Positions 20,667 through 31,679 of a stretch of DNA of 64,000 bases are shown in pieces. The position numbers and the translations under genes were made by a program. This DNA comes from Morella rubra (taxonomy: Eukaryota; Streptophyta; Magnoliopsida; Fagales; Myricaceae). How positions within the stretch are numbered: the stretch's first letter is position 1; every line of letters starts with the position of its first letter. Where the stretch lies: positions 32,609,097-32,673,096 of the forward strand of contig CM025849.1 of NCBI GenBank assembly GCA_003952965.2, given 5' to 3'. The notes under the pieces were generated by a model that searched no databases, was not told where the DNA came from, and saw only the letters and a program-made list of their open reading frames with translations.

Positions 20667-23600
20667 TGTAAGAAGTATGCTCTAAAAACTAGTTTTATTT
20701 AAGGATGATTATAAGATAATTATTTATTTTGTTTTATCACATGTGTTTATTTATTTATGGGTATTGTGTTGTGGCATAAGATGTCACATAGTTTTGTTGT
20801 TAAGTGACATTATAGAGAAGTCATGCCAATGATTAATGAGTCAAAGGTCGAGAGTATGACTTTTCGGTTCCTTGTTTACTTGACGTTTGTTCTAGACCAA
20901 GGTACATGTTTATGTATATAGGTCTACACTCGTTGTGCCTCTATTAAATAGGATGATGGACTTTGCCATTGAGGTGGTGACCTTAAGCAAACGAGTGGAT
21001 GCACTGTAAGAGTACATGCATTGAACGGAATCAAATATGAATATCTTCTAGAAGTGATCACTGATGGTGAAAATGATATTCAGCACAATCGACTTATAGT
21101 ATCCTTAGATTTGGGAGGTTTATATGGAATTGTTTGTATATTCCAGACAAAGTTGGGTCTTGTATATAGCAAATAGTTTTGTATAAATGCTCAATTAGGA
21201 ATCCACCAATCTCTTAACAAGATAGTATATTTGTCACGCCCCAAACTCTAGCTCAGCGAGGCTAATGACAGCCGCGAGCATTCCCAACAAGGAACACTCC
21301 AGCGTACTTACTAAATTTTTTTTTTTTTTTTTACTGCTTTATATCGCTAGCGATTAACGTGCATACGAACATTAGAACCTATTTCTAACATTTGCATCTC
21401 GATCAATAACTTGAAGTAATTACAACACAGTCTCAAAATACCAATCGGTTAAAAAAAAACTTAAACTTTACTAGGCCGAATAACCCATGACCACCACACA
21501 ACGGAGGCTCATGTCGGCTCTTCCAAAAATTATATCTAATCCTTTAATGAAACAACAAAAAGGGAAGAGGACATCCTCGTCGGTCCCTCTTCTAGGTTTC
21601 CCCACCTGAAATGTTGTCTGGAATGGTACAATTTAAAACTGTGAGTCGAAAGACTCAGTAAGGGTTTATATGCAATAAATAATGCATGTCTTGCATAAAT
21701 CATGAATGTATATTGATGCTTGCATATGCATGAGACAATGTACTTGATCTTGAAAAAAAACATTTCTTGCTTGAAAATATTTCTTTCTTGAAAACCTTTC
21801 TTTCTTGATTTGGCTACTTATCACGCTCCATTTACCCCTGAAGTCAGGGTTGTGCGTTCCTTTCGGAACTATTCCCTTTTTCCCTTGGGAACACATCATT
21901 TGGTTGAGCTAGCCCTTGTTGTGGCCCCAGGCCTGATGGCTAGACTCAACCCTTGGAGGTTCACACCTTCTTGCAAGCATCCTTCGGTGTGATTGCACAT
22001 ACCTCGGGACCTACCCATCCTTCTCTCATTCGTCCTTCGGAGTGGGTGCCCCTTAGGAATCATCCATCCTTCTCGCATTCGTCCTTCGGAGTGGATGTCC
22101 TATCTTATTGGTACGGTACCGACCATCTTATTTAGCCCTTTAACTTGACTTGTGATAACATACTTATCATTTTTCATTTGCACAAAGAAACTTATGCAAA
22201 TGCTCATGTCATGTCATGCTTGATAATGCCATGCTTGATAATGAGAAATCATAATACTCCTCATGCTTTCATTTGCACAAAACTTTCTTTTTCATTCAAG
22301 AAAATCATGCAAATGCTCGTGTCATGCCATGCTTGATATGCTTATTCATAAATACTTTTCATGCTGTGTATCATTCCGTAAGTTTTACCTCCGTCCACTT
22401 GAGCGAATGGCAGCACCTTGCCTACAATTGATTCATACTAAAGTTATTCATAGGCTTACTAAATGTATAGAGTAGTCACTCAAATATTCACAACTCATCA
22501 TACAAAATCACCACCCATATTGTTTGACTTCCCAATAGTGATTCCCTATAATACAAATTATTCTTCTAAGGGATGCGCTGAAGCCATTTTCAAAATACTA
22601 CAACTCATTCATTTTACCTCTAAATCACACGAAATTTATCTTAAAATGTTCCTCTTCCTTAAACTTAAAATTCAAGACCAAATCGTAAAATTTGGACTTA
22701 AAATGATCCCTCAAAAGGTATTCGAAATGAGCTAACATTCCGGACGTGCAAGGCTGCTGGCAGCTTGACGTCCGGGCCTTAAACAACGCATATCTCACTC
22801 GATAGTTATCGGAATCATCCAAGGTATGGCTTAAAATCTTCCTATTTCCTAGGCCTACGATCTAGGATCCTCTTAAGATCAAGGGATAAGCACAAGTGCA
22901 TCAGAACACACTCCAAATTCGAGCCTTGAAAGCTGCAGAGATTAAATTTCAGCAACAACAATGATCTTCTCAACCTTCCAAACCTCCAACAACCAAAACC
23001 CTAATCTCTTCATGTCACAACCAACATCCAAGGCTAATTTAACATTCCATAACAGCAACCATTCTCTCACATTCTTCCCACTTTTACAACTCCAATTCAA
23101 AGTTTACAACAAAAATCATGATTCCATCTTCATCAAGCTAAAACTATTGCATTTACCCATATCTTTTGGGCTTTATATCAAACACCTAGGGTGCATTATT
23201 GATCCTCTTGCATATTTTTTCAGATCTGAACATATATCTAACACTTAGGGCTTGGTGGTTCTCAACAAGACTAACATGCATAAACCTAATACATCAAACC
23301 AATAAATTCGGCCATACATGCTCAAAATAGATTTCAATCCTCTCTTAGGCCTTTTATCAAACACTTAGAGCACATAAACGATTTCTCTTGAACCCTCATT
23401 TCAGATCTAGCCATATTTCCCCATGTTTTCATGTAAGATCTATACTACCCTTAAATACTTGCAAGATCTACACTAAACACCCATGAACACAAGGAGAAAA
23501 CAACCTAGACAACTACCATCAAAACAACAACCAACCATCAAAAGAAAACAAGAAGAAAATGGGAGAGATGGGGTAGTGTTTTTCGGCCAGCAGAAAGGGC

Positions 23601-24920
23601 CGGATTTACCTTTGTTTTTCTCCTCTTTCTCCTTCTTCTTCTTTCTCTCCTTTTCTTCTTCTTCTTCTTCTTCTTCTTCTCCTTTCTTCTTCTCGGTTGG
23701 GTGTCTTAGGGCAAGTGAAAGGTGCGGTTTTTAGGGCAAGGGGAAATGAAAAATGCGGCAAGAGAGGGGGGGGGTGTTAGGCGTGAATTTGCTTTGGGGG
23801 GGAAAAGACAAGGCTGCCCCCCTTTCTTTCCCTCCTTCACGTGATTTCCACCTCTTTCACGTTTTTTTTTTTTTTTTTTTTTTTTTTTATTTCCTTTTAT
23901 TTTCAGCTACCATATAAATTTCCCCAATCATGCCTTCCCATTTTAAACCCTAAGTCTCACACATTTTCAAGGTTAAAGCCCTAATTAAATTCCCTAATTA
24001 AATTCTTCCAAATATTGTAACTTAGGGACATATTCCATTAATTAAAATAATTAGCCTAATTAATCTCAATTACTCAAACTTTAACAATTGCAAATAATAT
24101 AACATTTAAATCCTAGCTTAAAACTCATAAAAACGCTAGGGGAAAATTCCACCTAGACATAACTTTAGATTAATCTCCCCATACATGCCTCTCTCGAAAA
24201 TTAGAGTAATAATAATAATTAGAGCAATACAAACTTAGGGAGTCATAATTCTTTAAAATGATAGAAATAAGGTTGGGGTCTCACAATATTAATTGAAAAT
24301 CACTGGCCAATGTAATTAATAAATTGTTTTGAAAACAATTTGAGAGTTCAACAAGTTATAGATTGGAATTAAGAATTATATGAGCTAGGGATTTAATCGG
24401 TGATATTATTTTGATCCTATTGGCTTATGTGGAATATAGCATGGTGGAAGGATAAATAAGTTACTATTGTTAGCAAAAGAGATTTCACAAATCAATCTCA
24501 TCTTCTTGGGGGTAAATTGTGATATGTTAATGGACATGATCACAATTAGTAGAAGCCCATAAATTCAGAATATAAGAATATAAGGGAATTAATATAAAAG
24601 AGTTTTCCATGTGATCCTACAGCCGAGATCTTAGATCCCTAACGATCCCACGCCATCACAGCTAAAGTTCAGGAAAAGACTATAAGATAGCTTTTTCTAG
24701 ATTGGCCATTAGGATTTTGAGAAACCTTGTGACGGCTAAGAGGCGTGGAAAGGAAGGAGGCAGAACAATTGGGCTGCTAAAAGTTGTGAGATCCAAACAA
24801 ATTTTTAGGCGGTGAGCTAAACAAGGTCTGAAGAATTCGAAGAGTATTCAGAGACAAGATTTCCTTCAAGATCGAAGATCGAAGAAAATCTGTAAGAATT
24901 ATTCCGCAGACAAACTTTCA
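20667..24920 (+). repeat. 3' LTR of the copia element, with a nested solo LTR
   Basis: A polypurine tract (AAGTGGGAGA, 20656-20665) sits directly before TGTAAGAAG at 20667. The LTR runs to 21231, is interrupted by the gypsy-type solo LTR, and resumes at 24286. The right end is best placed at ...GACAAACTTTCA (24920), because the next bases resume P450 coding sequence; an alternative end is GCAGACA at 24912. Without the nested insertion and its duplication the LTR is about 1.2 kb. It replaces the 3' end of the P450 gene. Confidence 0.7.
21232..24285 (-). mobile_element. Solo LTR of the TGTGAGACC...GGCGTGACA family, 3054 bp
   Basis: On the plus strand it starts TGTCACGCC and ends GGTCTCACA, flanked by perfect ATATT duplications (21227-21231 and 24286-24290). 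It is the reverse complement of the LTRs at 31914, 41910 and 48070. Landmarks: the dyad at 21652-21667, a GCACAACCCTGAC module near 21838, two CTCCGAAGGACGAATG units near 22030-22100 and a TTC-rich tract at 23625-23690. No element genes lie inside. Confidence 0.92.
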
Positions 24921-27056
24921 ATCCAAATGGTAAGTAATGAAAATGTCGTCCCCTAACGTCTATAGAACCGCTATCCTCGTCAGACGGTAAGAATCTCTCA
25001 AGCTGAAAGTCCACTGGATTTTTCCAATACTTGGGGTCCCTTGCCATGGCCCACTCGTTAACAAACACTAGAGCATTAGTTTTTCACTAAGTTCCCAATC
25101 TCACAATCTTTTATGCATTTTCTCGGGATCAAAGGCGCTGCCGGATGGAGCCTAAGTATTTCCGTCATGATGGCTTGGATATATGGGAGATTTGGAATGT
25201 CTGATTCGTTAACTAATCTATTATTTTGTACAACACTATCAATCTCCTGACGAACTTTTTTAAGAACCTTTGGATTGTTGATAAGCTCTGCCACTGCCCA
25301 TTCAATTGTATTTGCTTTTGTATCTGTACCTGCTGTGAAGAAATCCTACAAAAAGTTTGGACAAATAAACACTGGTGAAAATCATTGTCCGTGATTGTCA
25401 AAAGCAAGTGTTCATATTTACCTTAACATTGTAAATTAATCTACAACATAGGTCTAGTCAGAGAGTATTATTAGGTCTCAGACTTTTTAGGTTCTTCTTA
25501 TGTACTCTTTGCCAACAAACTCGTTCTTCAACACTGGAACTCCGGTAACCAAACTTTTTTAGCACTCTAAAGGCTTCACAACAGAGAAGGTTGGTTTAGA
25601 GGTGTTTAAATGAGAGAAAATCTGATCGATTTTGGTTAGAAATAACTAAGACATTTTTCTCTCTAAAATGGAGGCTCAAATAAACAATGAGACAACCTCC
25701 TTAGGGTTACAAGCTACCTCGCAAAGTATTTAAAAGATACGTTAACTTTGAAGTGGAAAAACAATCTGAAAAGTTGCATGTGTATTTTGAAAATCGTTGG
25801 TTCTCGCTCGAGCCAAGGTCAAGTAGTAGTTAGGAGAACTTTTCTGTAAAGGCTTCGCTCGACCTAAGAGGCAAGCGGCTGGCCAGTTAGTCCAATCTGT
25901 AAATTATCCACGTCCTTCGCTCGAACCAGAGGTCAAGTCTTAGAGGAGCGACTGTGAAGTTTTGATCAAACTTCGGGCTTAATCTCTCGAACACTCTAAC
26001 CAAACTTAAATATAAAGAATGACAACTTAATTTGGACTTAATTTGGCAAGGAAATTTTTCAATACACAAAATAGTAAGAAAGTGGAAGCATATACTTTTT
26101 TTTGTACTTGGAAGAAAACTGGGAGGGGCCGGGGGAAGGGAAGAAGAGGAAACAAAGAAACAGGAATCCAGTAGAAAAACTTACGACAAGAAGGGATTTT
26201 AAGTGAACCTTCATCAATTTCATGTCAGAATTTTCGTCACGTACAAAATCGAGCAACATGTCCATGAAATCCTTTTCTTGTTGTTGTTCACGCTCACAGT
26301 CCGCTTCTCCATTCTTCTTCTTTTTCCGCAATTCTTCTCTTTCTGCAATTGCATCAAACCTCTTACCGATGCCCTCAATTCTCTTTCCGAACTCCTGCAA
26401 ATCTAAATACTTGCAAAACCATATATAATCTGCCAAATTAAACTGTCCAAGTATTTGTGTTATGTCACGTATGACTTCACCAGCCTTTTGGGACCAACCA
26501 AGTATCATTTGAGAAATTATGGTGTTAGTCGAATTTACTAATGCCTCAGACAAATTAACAACCTCGCCAGTCTCGGACTTCTTGTCGAGAAATCTTAAAA
26601 GTCGATGATATTCTTTCGCCCTCAGTGAGTGGAAGCTGTAGATAGTACGGCGGCTGCCTAAGAGCTCGTTCATGGTCAACTTCCTTACGAACTTCCAACA
26701 GGGTCCGTAGGGTGCAAATCCAGCTGAGTCCTTCATTATACGAGTAACGACCATGGTTACCCCTCGTGAATTGAAAGAGAGTTCCTTGTTTTGCAGAAAC
26801 TCTTTTGCGTATTCTGCAGAAATGACTACGACACAAGGGACTGACCCTAGGCGTAAGGAAACCAAAGGGCCATAATGAAGGGATAGCTTGTGGAAGGATC
26901 GGTGAATGAGGGGGCCAAGTTGATGACAGTTGCCTATGATGGGCAAGCCCATGGGGCCCGGTGGGAGCTTTGATTTGATTCTGAAGGTATGAAGAATGGG
27001 ACAAGGAGCACCGAGAGGAGGAGAAGGCCGGCTAGGAGTAGGAGCTCTAGGATCAT
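24921..27056 (-). pseudogene. Cytochrome P450, CYP93-like, truncated and frameshifted
   Basis: Exon 1 (27056-26185) starts ATG with a hydrophobic anchor (M-I-L-E-L-L-L-L-A-G-L-L-L-L), then shifts frame near 26990 before the P-P-G-P hinge and G-L-P-I-I-G-N. The body (SFHKLSLHYGPLVSLRLGSVP; QFNLADYIWFCKYLDLQEF) is most like CYP93 enzymes, ER-anchored flavonoid-pathway monooxygenases such as flavone or isoflavone synthases; the substrate cannot be read. The intron is 26184-25346 (GTAAGT...TTGTAG, phase 0). Exon 2 starts [10 protein letters not shown] (I-helix A-G-x-D-T), has the K-helix E-I-L-R, and an F-Q-L-E-R-F where FxPERF is usual. A second frame break lies near 25080. The gene stops at L-P-F-G, just before the haem-binding Cys, where the copia LTR begins. 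It cannot make a working P450. Confidence 0.85.
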
Positions 27057-27133
27057 GGCTAGCTGTTGAGAGAGAAACTTACTATTCTGTAGAAGTGTGA
27101 AACTTCAGTACAATAATCTTGCTTTGTCACTTT

Positions 27134-27151
27134 AAAAGAGGATCCTCTTTT
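27134..27151. promoter_or_regulatory. Perfect 18-bp palindrome in P450 leader
   Basis: AAAAGAGGATCCTCTTTT is exactly its own reverse complement and lies 78 bp upstream of the P450 start codon, in the likely 5' leader. Whether it is used is unknown. Confidence 0.5.
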
Positions 27152-27262
27152 GTGGTCTAAAGTTTCAATTTCGGCTACAGCTTGAAGTCTCTTAGTCTCT
27201 GATGCATGTTGCTCGGTGGGAGCTCCAAATTTCTCATATCCCAAGAGTGAAGAATTAATCTC

Positions 27263-27272
27263 AATTTATACA
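27263..27272 (-). promoter_or_regulatory. TATA-like box of the P450 gene
   Basis: On the minus strand ATGTATAAATTGAG places TATAAATT about 210 bp upstream of the start codon. That would give a leader of around 180 nt. Assigned by position and sequence only. Confidence 0.4.
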
Positions 27273-28128
27273 TTGTTAAAGTTAGTTCATACAACGATTG
27301 ATCATGTCGAAGTTACCTACCCAGCAATTTGGAGACGAAAACTTAACTTAACCTGTCTAGCTAGCTAGTGCATAGGGAAAGACAAAATATTGTTTGGTCC
27401 CCTATCCAAGGTGCTTAGGTATTTCCTAACTAAATCGTGCATAGGTGTTTCCTAACTCTAACTTCTATATATAACAAAGTTTATATATGCGTATCTCAGT
27501 CGGCAAATATTTAAATTTTAGGCCTTTTATGTTTGTTTAAATTAGTGTAAAAATATCATAACTTTTCATTGTAAATATAAGAGTATGAGTGATTTTTCTT
27601 AAAATTATTCTGGTAGCTTTAAAAAATATATATACTTCTTACTAGTGAATATAAGATGAAAATAATTATTTATAATATTTAGAGACTATATTTAAAATAA
27701 AGCTATGAAAATCCGAAAGTTTTGTTATAATTTCAAATGTATTGATATGAGAAAATATTTGAAAAAAAAAACATTTATTTTGCTTATCATGCATGATTGA
27801 ATTGACTGTGGATTCACAAAAATAATAAGAAAGTAATTAACTAATCTCTTAATATTTTCTCGAACTGAGGCCCATGTTTGATTCTCTAGTAAACCATTAG
27901 ACATGCATATATCAATGGCAAAAGGAGTTCATGGCCTTAGATGGAAGTTAAGGGAGTAAGCTACTCTATTCATGAAGACCTTAACCGAAAGGACTTGCCA
28001 TCCGCGAGGAGATTATGACCTGCCGCCAGCTTCGGGAAATTAGGTTTAAAGTGCCTAGGCAATACTTTAGCTATTGTAGGGGGCCTCCAAATTTTAACTC
28101 TATTAAAATTTTGCCAATAACAAATAGA
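27273..28128. other. P450 upstream region, AT-rich
   Basis: No coding region or transposon terminus was recognised. It probably includes the old promoter of the P450. A CTAGCTAGCTAG tract sits near 27357. The CACTA-B block begins at its right edge. Confidence 0.4.
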
Positions 28129-28534
28129 CACTAACAGTGATGATCGACAATATATTTTTAATTACTTTCTGTGCCATCTACTTGGAATGGGCTACGTACG
28201 AGAACGTACTCTCCATACGTTCATACAGCTCATGCGAACGGTTGGTCCAATGTGACAAAATGCATTTTGTTATGGACAATTCATGCGCACGGTTGTATAA
28301 CAACGTCCAAACGATAATATACTATTGTTCGGACGCTTACGTAAAGACGTCCGCACCGTTGTTTCATTTATGATGAAATAGTTTTTGTCAGCCTCAAAAG
28401 CCGTTCGAACCCTTACGGATATAGTTTGGATGCTTTTTCTGTTAAACACGTTGGAACGTGTTTTATTACCGTGCGAACGGTTGCTTAGTAAAAGACCGTG
28501 TACATATGAGAATAACCGTTCGGATGGACGGATA

Positions 28535-29745
28535 TGTTGGCTTTGTTCACAATCGATATTTTGATGATTTCAATAAATGGATTAAGTTTACAAAATGAAC
28601 ATCTTCAAAGACAAAGACATTTTTATCAAAGAGCCAAAGACAAGAAGATTGAAGATCAAGAAGATGCAAGGAGCTCAAAAGTGAAGATTTAAGACCATAG
28701 GTATAAACTTGTAACTCTTAGTTTCACTTTTGACAAGGATTTGAATCACACACTTGCATATCTTTAAACCGTGCATAAATTTCTTATCACAAGTTTGACA
28801 ACCAAAATGCACTTTAAATGTTTTCAAATCATCCCTATATAAACTCTCAAGCCTTGGTTATACTTTTGGGAAGTTGGTTTTTGAAATGGGATTTCAAAAA
28901 TGTCAAAAATGGACTTTTTAATTGTAATAGATGATGAAAATGATCTGTAGCGGTCGACCGCTTCATGAAGCGGATGATGTTGACAGCATTCAAATTTATG
29001 ACGTTGAGCAATGACTAGTTGAAGTGGTCGACCGGTACAACTGTAAAATTGTCAGATCGACCCCTAACGGCTATAAACGGCTAGTTTTCTCATGTGGCCT
29101 ATATAAAGACCTTCCTATTGTCTCTAAACAAGAGAGAATGACCACATATCATTTTACATAGCTTGAGAAATATCTTAAACCTTCCTATTCATATTTCTCA
29201 TATCATTCACACAAATTACACTTTCTTATCCTTGTCATTGTGTGAATCAAAAAGATAGAACTTTCCATTTTCATATCCACTCTTTGAGAGAGTTTATTCT
29301 TGTATCTTCCTATCCAAAAGAGGTGATTCCTTTAGTGAGGTTGTTCACTAAAGAAGAAGCTTAGAGAGGGTATATCTCAAGCTTGGTTGGGTTGTGAGTG
29401 GTGAGCCCGAAAATCACTTGGGGTTTGAGTGTTGAGCCAGGAAAGCACTTGTAAGGTTCTCTAGCACCCGAAGCTAGAGTGTACTATTTGGAAGATAGTG
29501 GGAAAACCTCAAGGCTCGGTAAAGGAGCTTGAGGGGTGGATGTAGCGGGTTTGCGAACCACCTAAAAATCTCGTGTTTGCTTCTCTACCCTACTCTTTAC
29601 ATTTAACACTTATTCTCTTATCGCATCTATATACTTGTTCTAAATTAGTCTTTACTTTGCAAACACGACTTTGGGGGTTAAAAGCGAAAAAGTTTGGAAA
29701 CCCAATTCGCCCCCCTCTTGGGTTGCCTTAATCCTTAGACTTACA
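28535..29745 (+). mobile_element. Solo LTR of SIRE-like copia, 1211 bp
   Basis: It starts TGTTGGC and ends CTTAGACTTACA, with perfect GGATA duplications (28530-28534 and 29746-29750). It is related over its length to the LTRs of the element at 8978-14584 (GGATTTGAATCACACACTTG, CCCTAACGGCTAT, GGCTCGGTAAAGG, CCCCCCTCTTGGG). No internal genes. It is inserted in the 3' subterminal region of CACTA-B. Confidence 0.93.
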
Positions 29746-30003
29746 GGATAGCTATGCGTGCGCACATTATCATTGCACAAGAACCATTTGGACGACTTTT
29801 GTTACCATTCCAACTGTTTCCTACGTGTTTGAATTAATTTAATTAAAATTTTTGAAATAATTTGCTAATAATATAAATAGAAAGATATTCAATACTCATA
29901 ATATAATAAAATATCTATAAATATGCAATGTTATTAAAATTAAATAAAATACATAATCGATAAGTACTGACAAAGTAGTAAAAATATATAAATCTACCCA
30001 AAT

Positions 30004-31600
30004 TTTCGTTTGGGTGTCGAACGAGATTGCAGCTGTCTGATCTGCTCCACCAGCTGCTCACACATCTGCTCCGCCATTAGTTGCATCCTCCGTTCTTGTT
30101 GTTCCACTAGGTCCTTTGCTGCTCCTCCATCATCTTTTGATGCTCTTCGTCTTTTTTTCGTTGCTGCTCTGCCATCATCTGCATCAGCTTTTCGTCTTTC
30201 TTCCGTTGTTGCTCCTCCATCATCTGCAGATGCTCTCGCATCGTCTGCTTCATATTTGACCGTACTGAATGGCTAAACCTCGCACGTAACCGCTTTCGTC
30301 CCCAACACCTCAGCGAAAATCTCCACTTCGGTGTATGACTTTCCCTCTGACTCGTTCTGCAACTGTAACGCCTCCATTTTTTCCTACAAAATTGGAAAAT
30401 AAAATAAAAACTAGACATATGAAACATAAACGCACACGAATGCATCATTAAATCTAATGTTACAACTTACAAAATTTTCTCGTGCATCTTCTGATGTCCA
30501 TGCCATCTTATTAGTATGCGTCTTTTTATAAAGCAACGCAGCACTAATCTCATCAGATTCTGATTTTTCTGTACACCAAAAGAAATATAAAACGTGCATA
30601 TTAAAATACCTAAGTCATTTATTTAAATAATAAATAATAAAAAATTAAATTTATTACTTACTAACAACGCTCTCGTGCATTGGAAAGACCTCGCTCCCGA
30701 TGTGTGTACAATCTTCAGCTTAGCTTTATTCTCCTTGTTGATTGCACTCCTCCTCTGCATTATAATTTACAGTTGTTACCACAATTAATAATAAAATAAA
30801 ATAAAACGTTCAGACGGAATAAAAATGTTTAACCTGAAATTCCTCACTCGCGAATAAATCACAAGACACGAGTCCATTCTTCCTTGTTCATCTCGGGATA
30901 CGGGTGCTCTAACGCCTCTTCTTTGAATTGAACACCGAGTAATGCTGTGTTCATTGTAGACGTCACAGTGATGTGATCCTCGGCTCGGTCGTAATCTAGT
31001 TGGAAGTCATCCTTAACATATATAATAGTTAGAAACGCAAAAAAGTTTAAACAATTAAAATTTAAAAATTATACTTACCAACACTCGGTTCATCACATAC
31101 GATTTAACCTTTCGGGGACCTCCTTCCACTTACTCGTATCAAATGGGACATGTTGTCGAACGAGCGCACCAATATGACTCGAGAGCATTGAGGACGCCTT
31201 GTCATCACCGCCCGTACGTCCATCAGGGATATGGACAGTCAGCTTTCCTCCGGTGTGAGCCTTGAGTAAGGCAATCCACGCGTACTACCTCGAACGTGTC
31301 TGATTCCGGACGTCTGCTACAAATGAAGAACGATAAATTTAAAATTCAGTTAAGCATAGAAATTTAAAAGTCATAATATTTAATCAAGATTGACGGGGTA
31401 AGATACTTACATGCACAACTACTTTGGGTGCCTACTGGACTGGCTGTGTAGGGGACGGTAATTCATTCCTATCTCTAAGTGAAGGACCCGACACTGCTAG
31501 TGTACGGGACTACTCTCAGCTCGAACTGATGAATCGCACGAAGACGTTTCCCTCCGCTAGCATGACGTCGTCCTGTGACCAAATAAATCAATATTAGAGA
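30004..31600 (-). pseudogene. TNPA/PTTA-type gene of CACTA-B (minus copy)
   Basis: On the minus strand, pieces separated by introns or gaps read: K-L-T-V-H-I-P-D-G-R-T near 31230, S-H-I-G-A-L-V-R-Q near 31165, an exon with T-S-E-D-A-R-E-N-F near 30490, Y-T-E-V-E-I-F-A-E-V-L-G near 30330 and a Gln/Glu/Lys-rich coiled coil near 30060-30240 made of about three 15-residue repeats (M-M-E-E-Q-Q-R-K-K-D-E). This is the pattern of the plant PTTA/En-Spm transposase family. In maize En/Spm, the accessory protein TnpA binds subterminal repeats and brings the ends together; that role is by analogy. Stops and frame changes occur. The plus-strand copy is at 47641-54060. Confidence 0.7.
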
Positions 31601-31679
31601 AAAAAACATAATGACACATGTTACTCAAAATGAATATAAAATAGAAACGCAAAGTAAATTGAAATGATAAAGTTACTTT

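Noticed and set aside
22961-23248. Possible small secreted protein gene
   Set aside because: It lies inside the solo LTR at 21232-24285, in antisense to the family orientation, and has no domain.
30010-30276. Plus-strand Cys/Ser-rich frame
   Set aside because: Antisense of the coiled-coil repeat of the TNPA-like gene.
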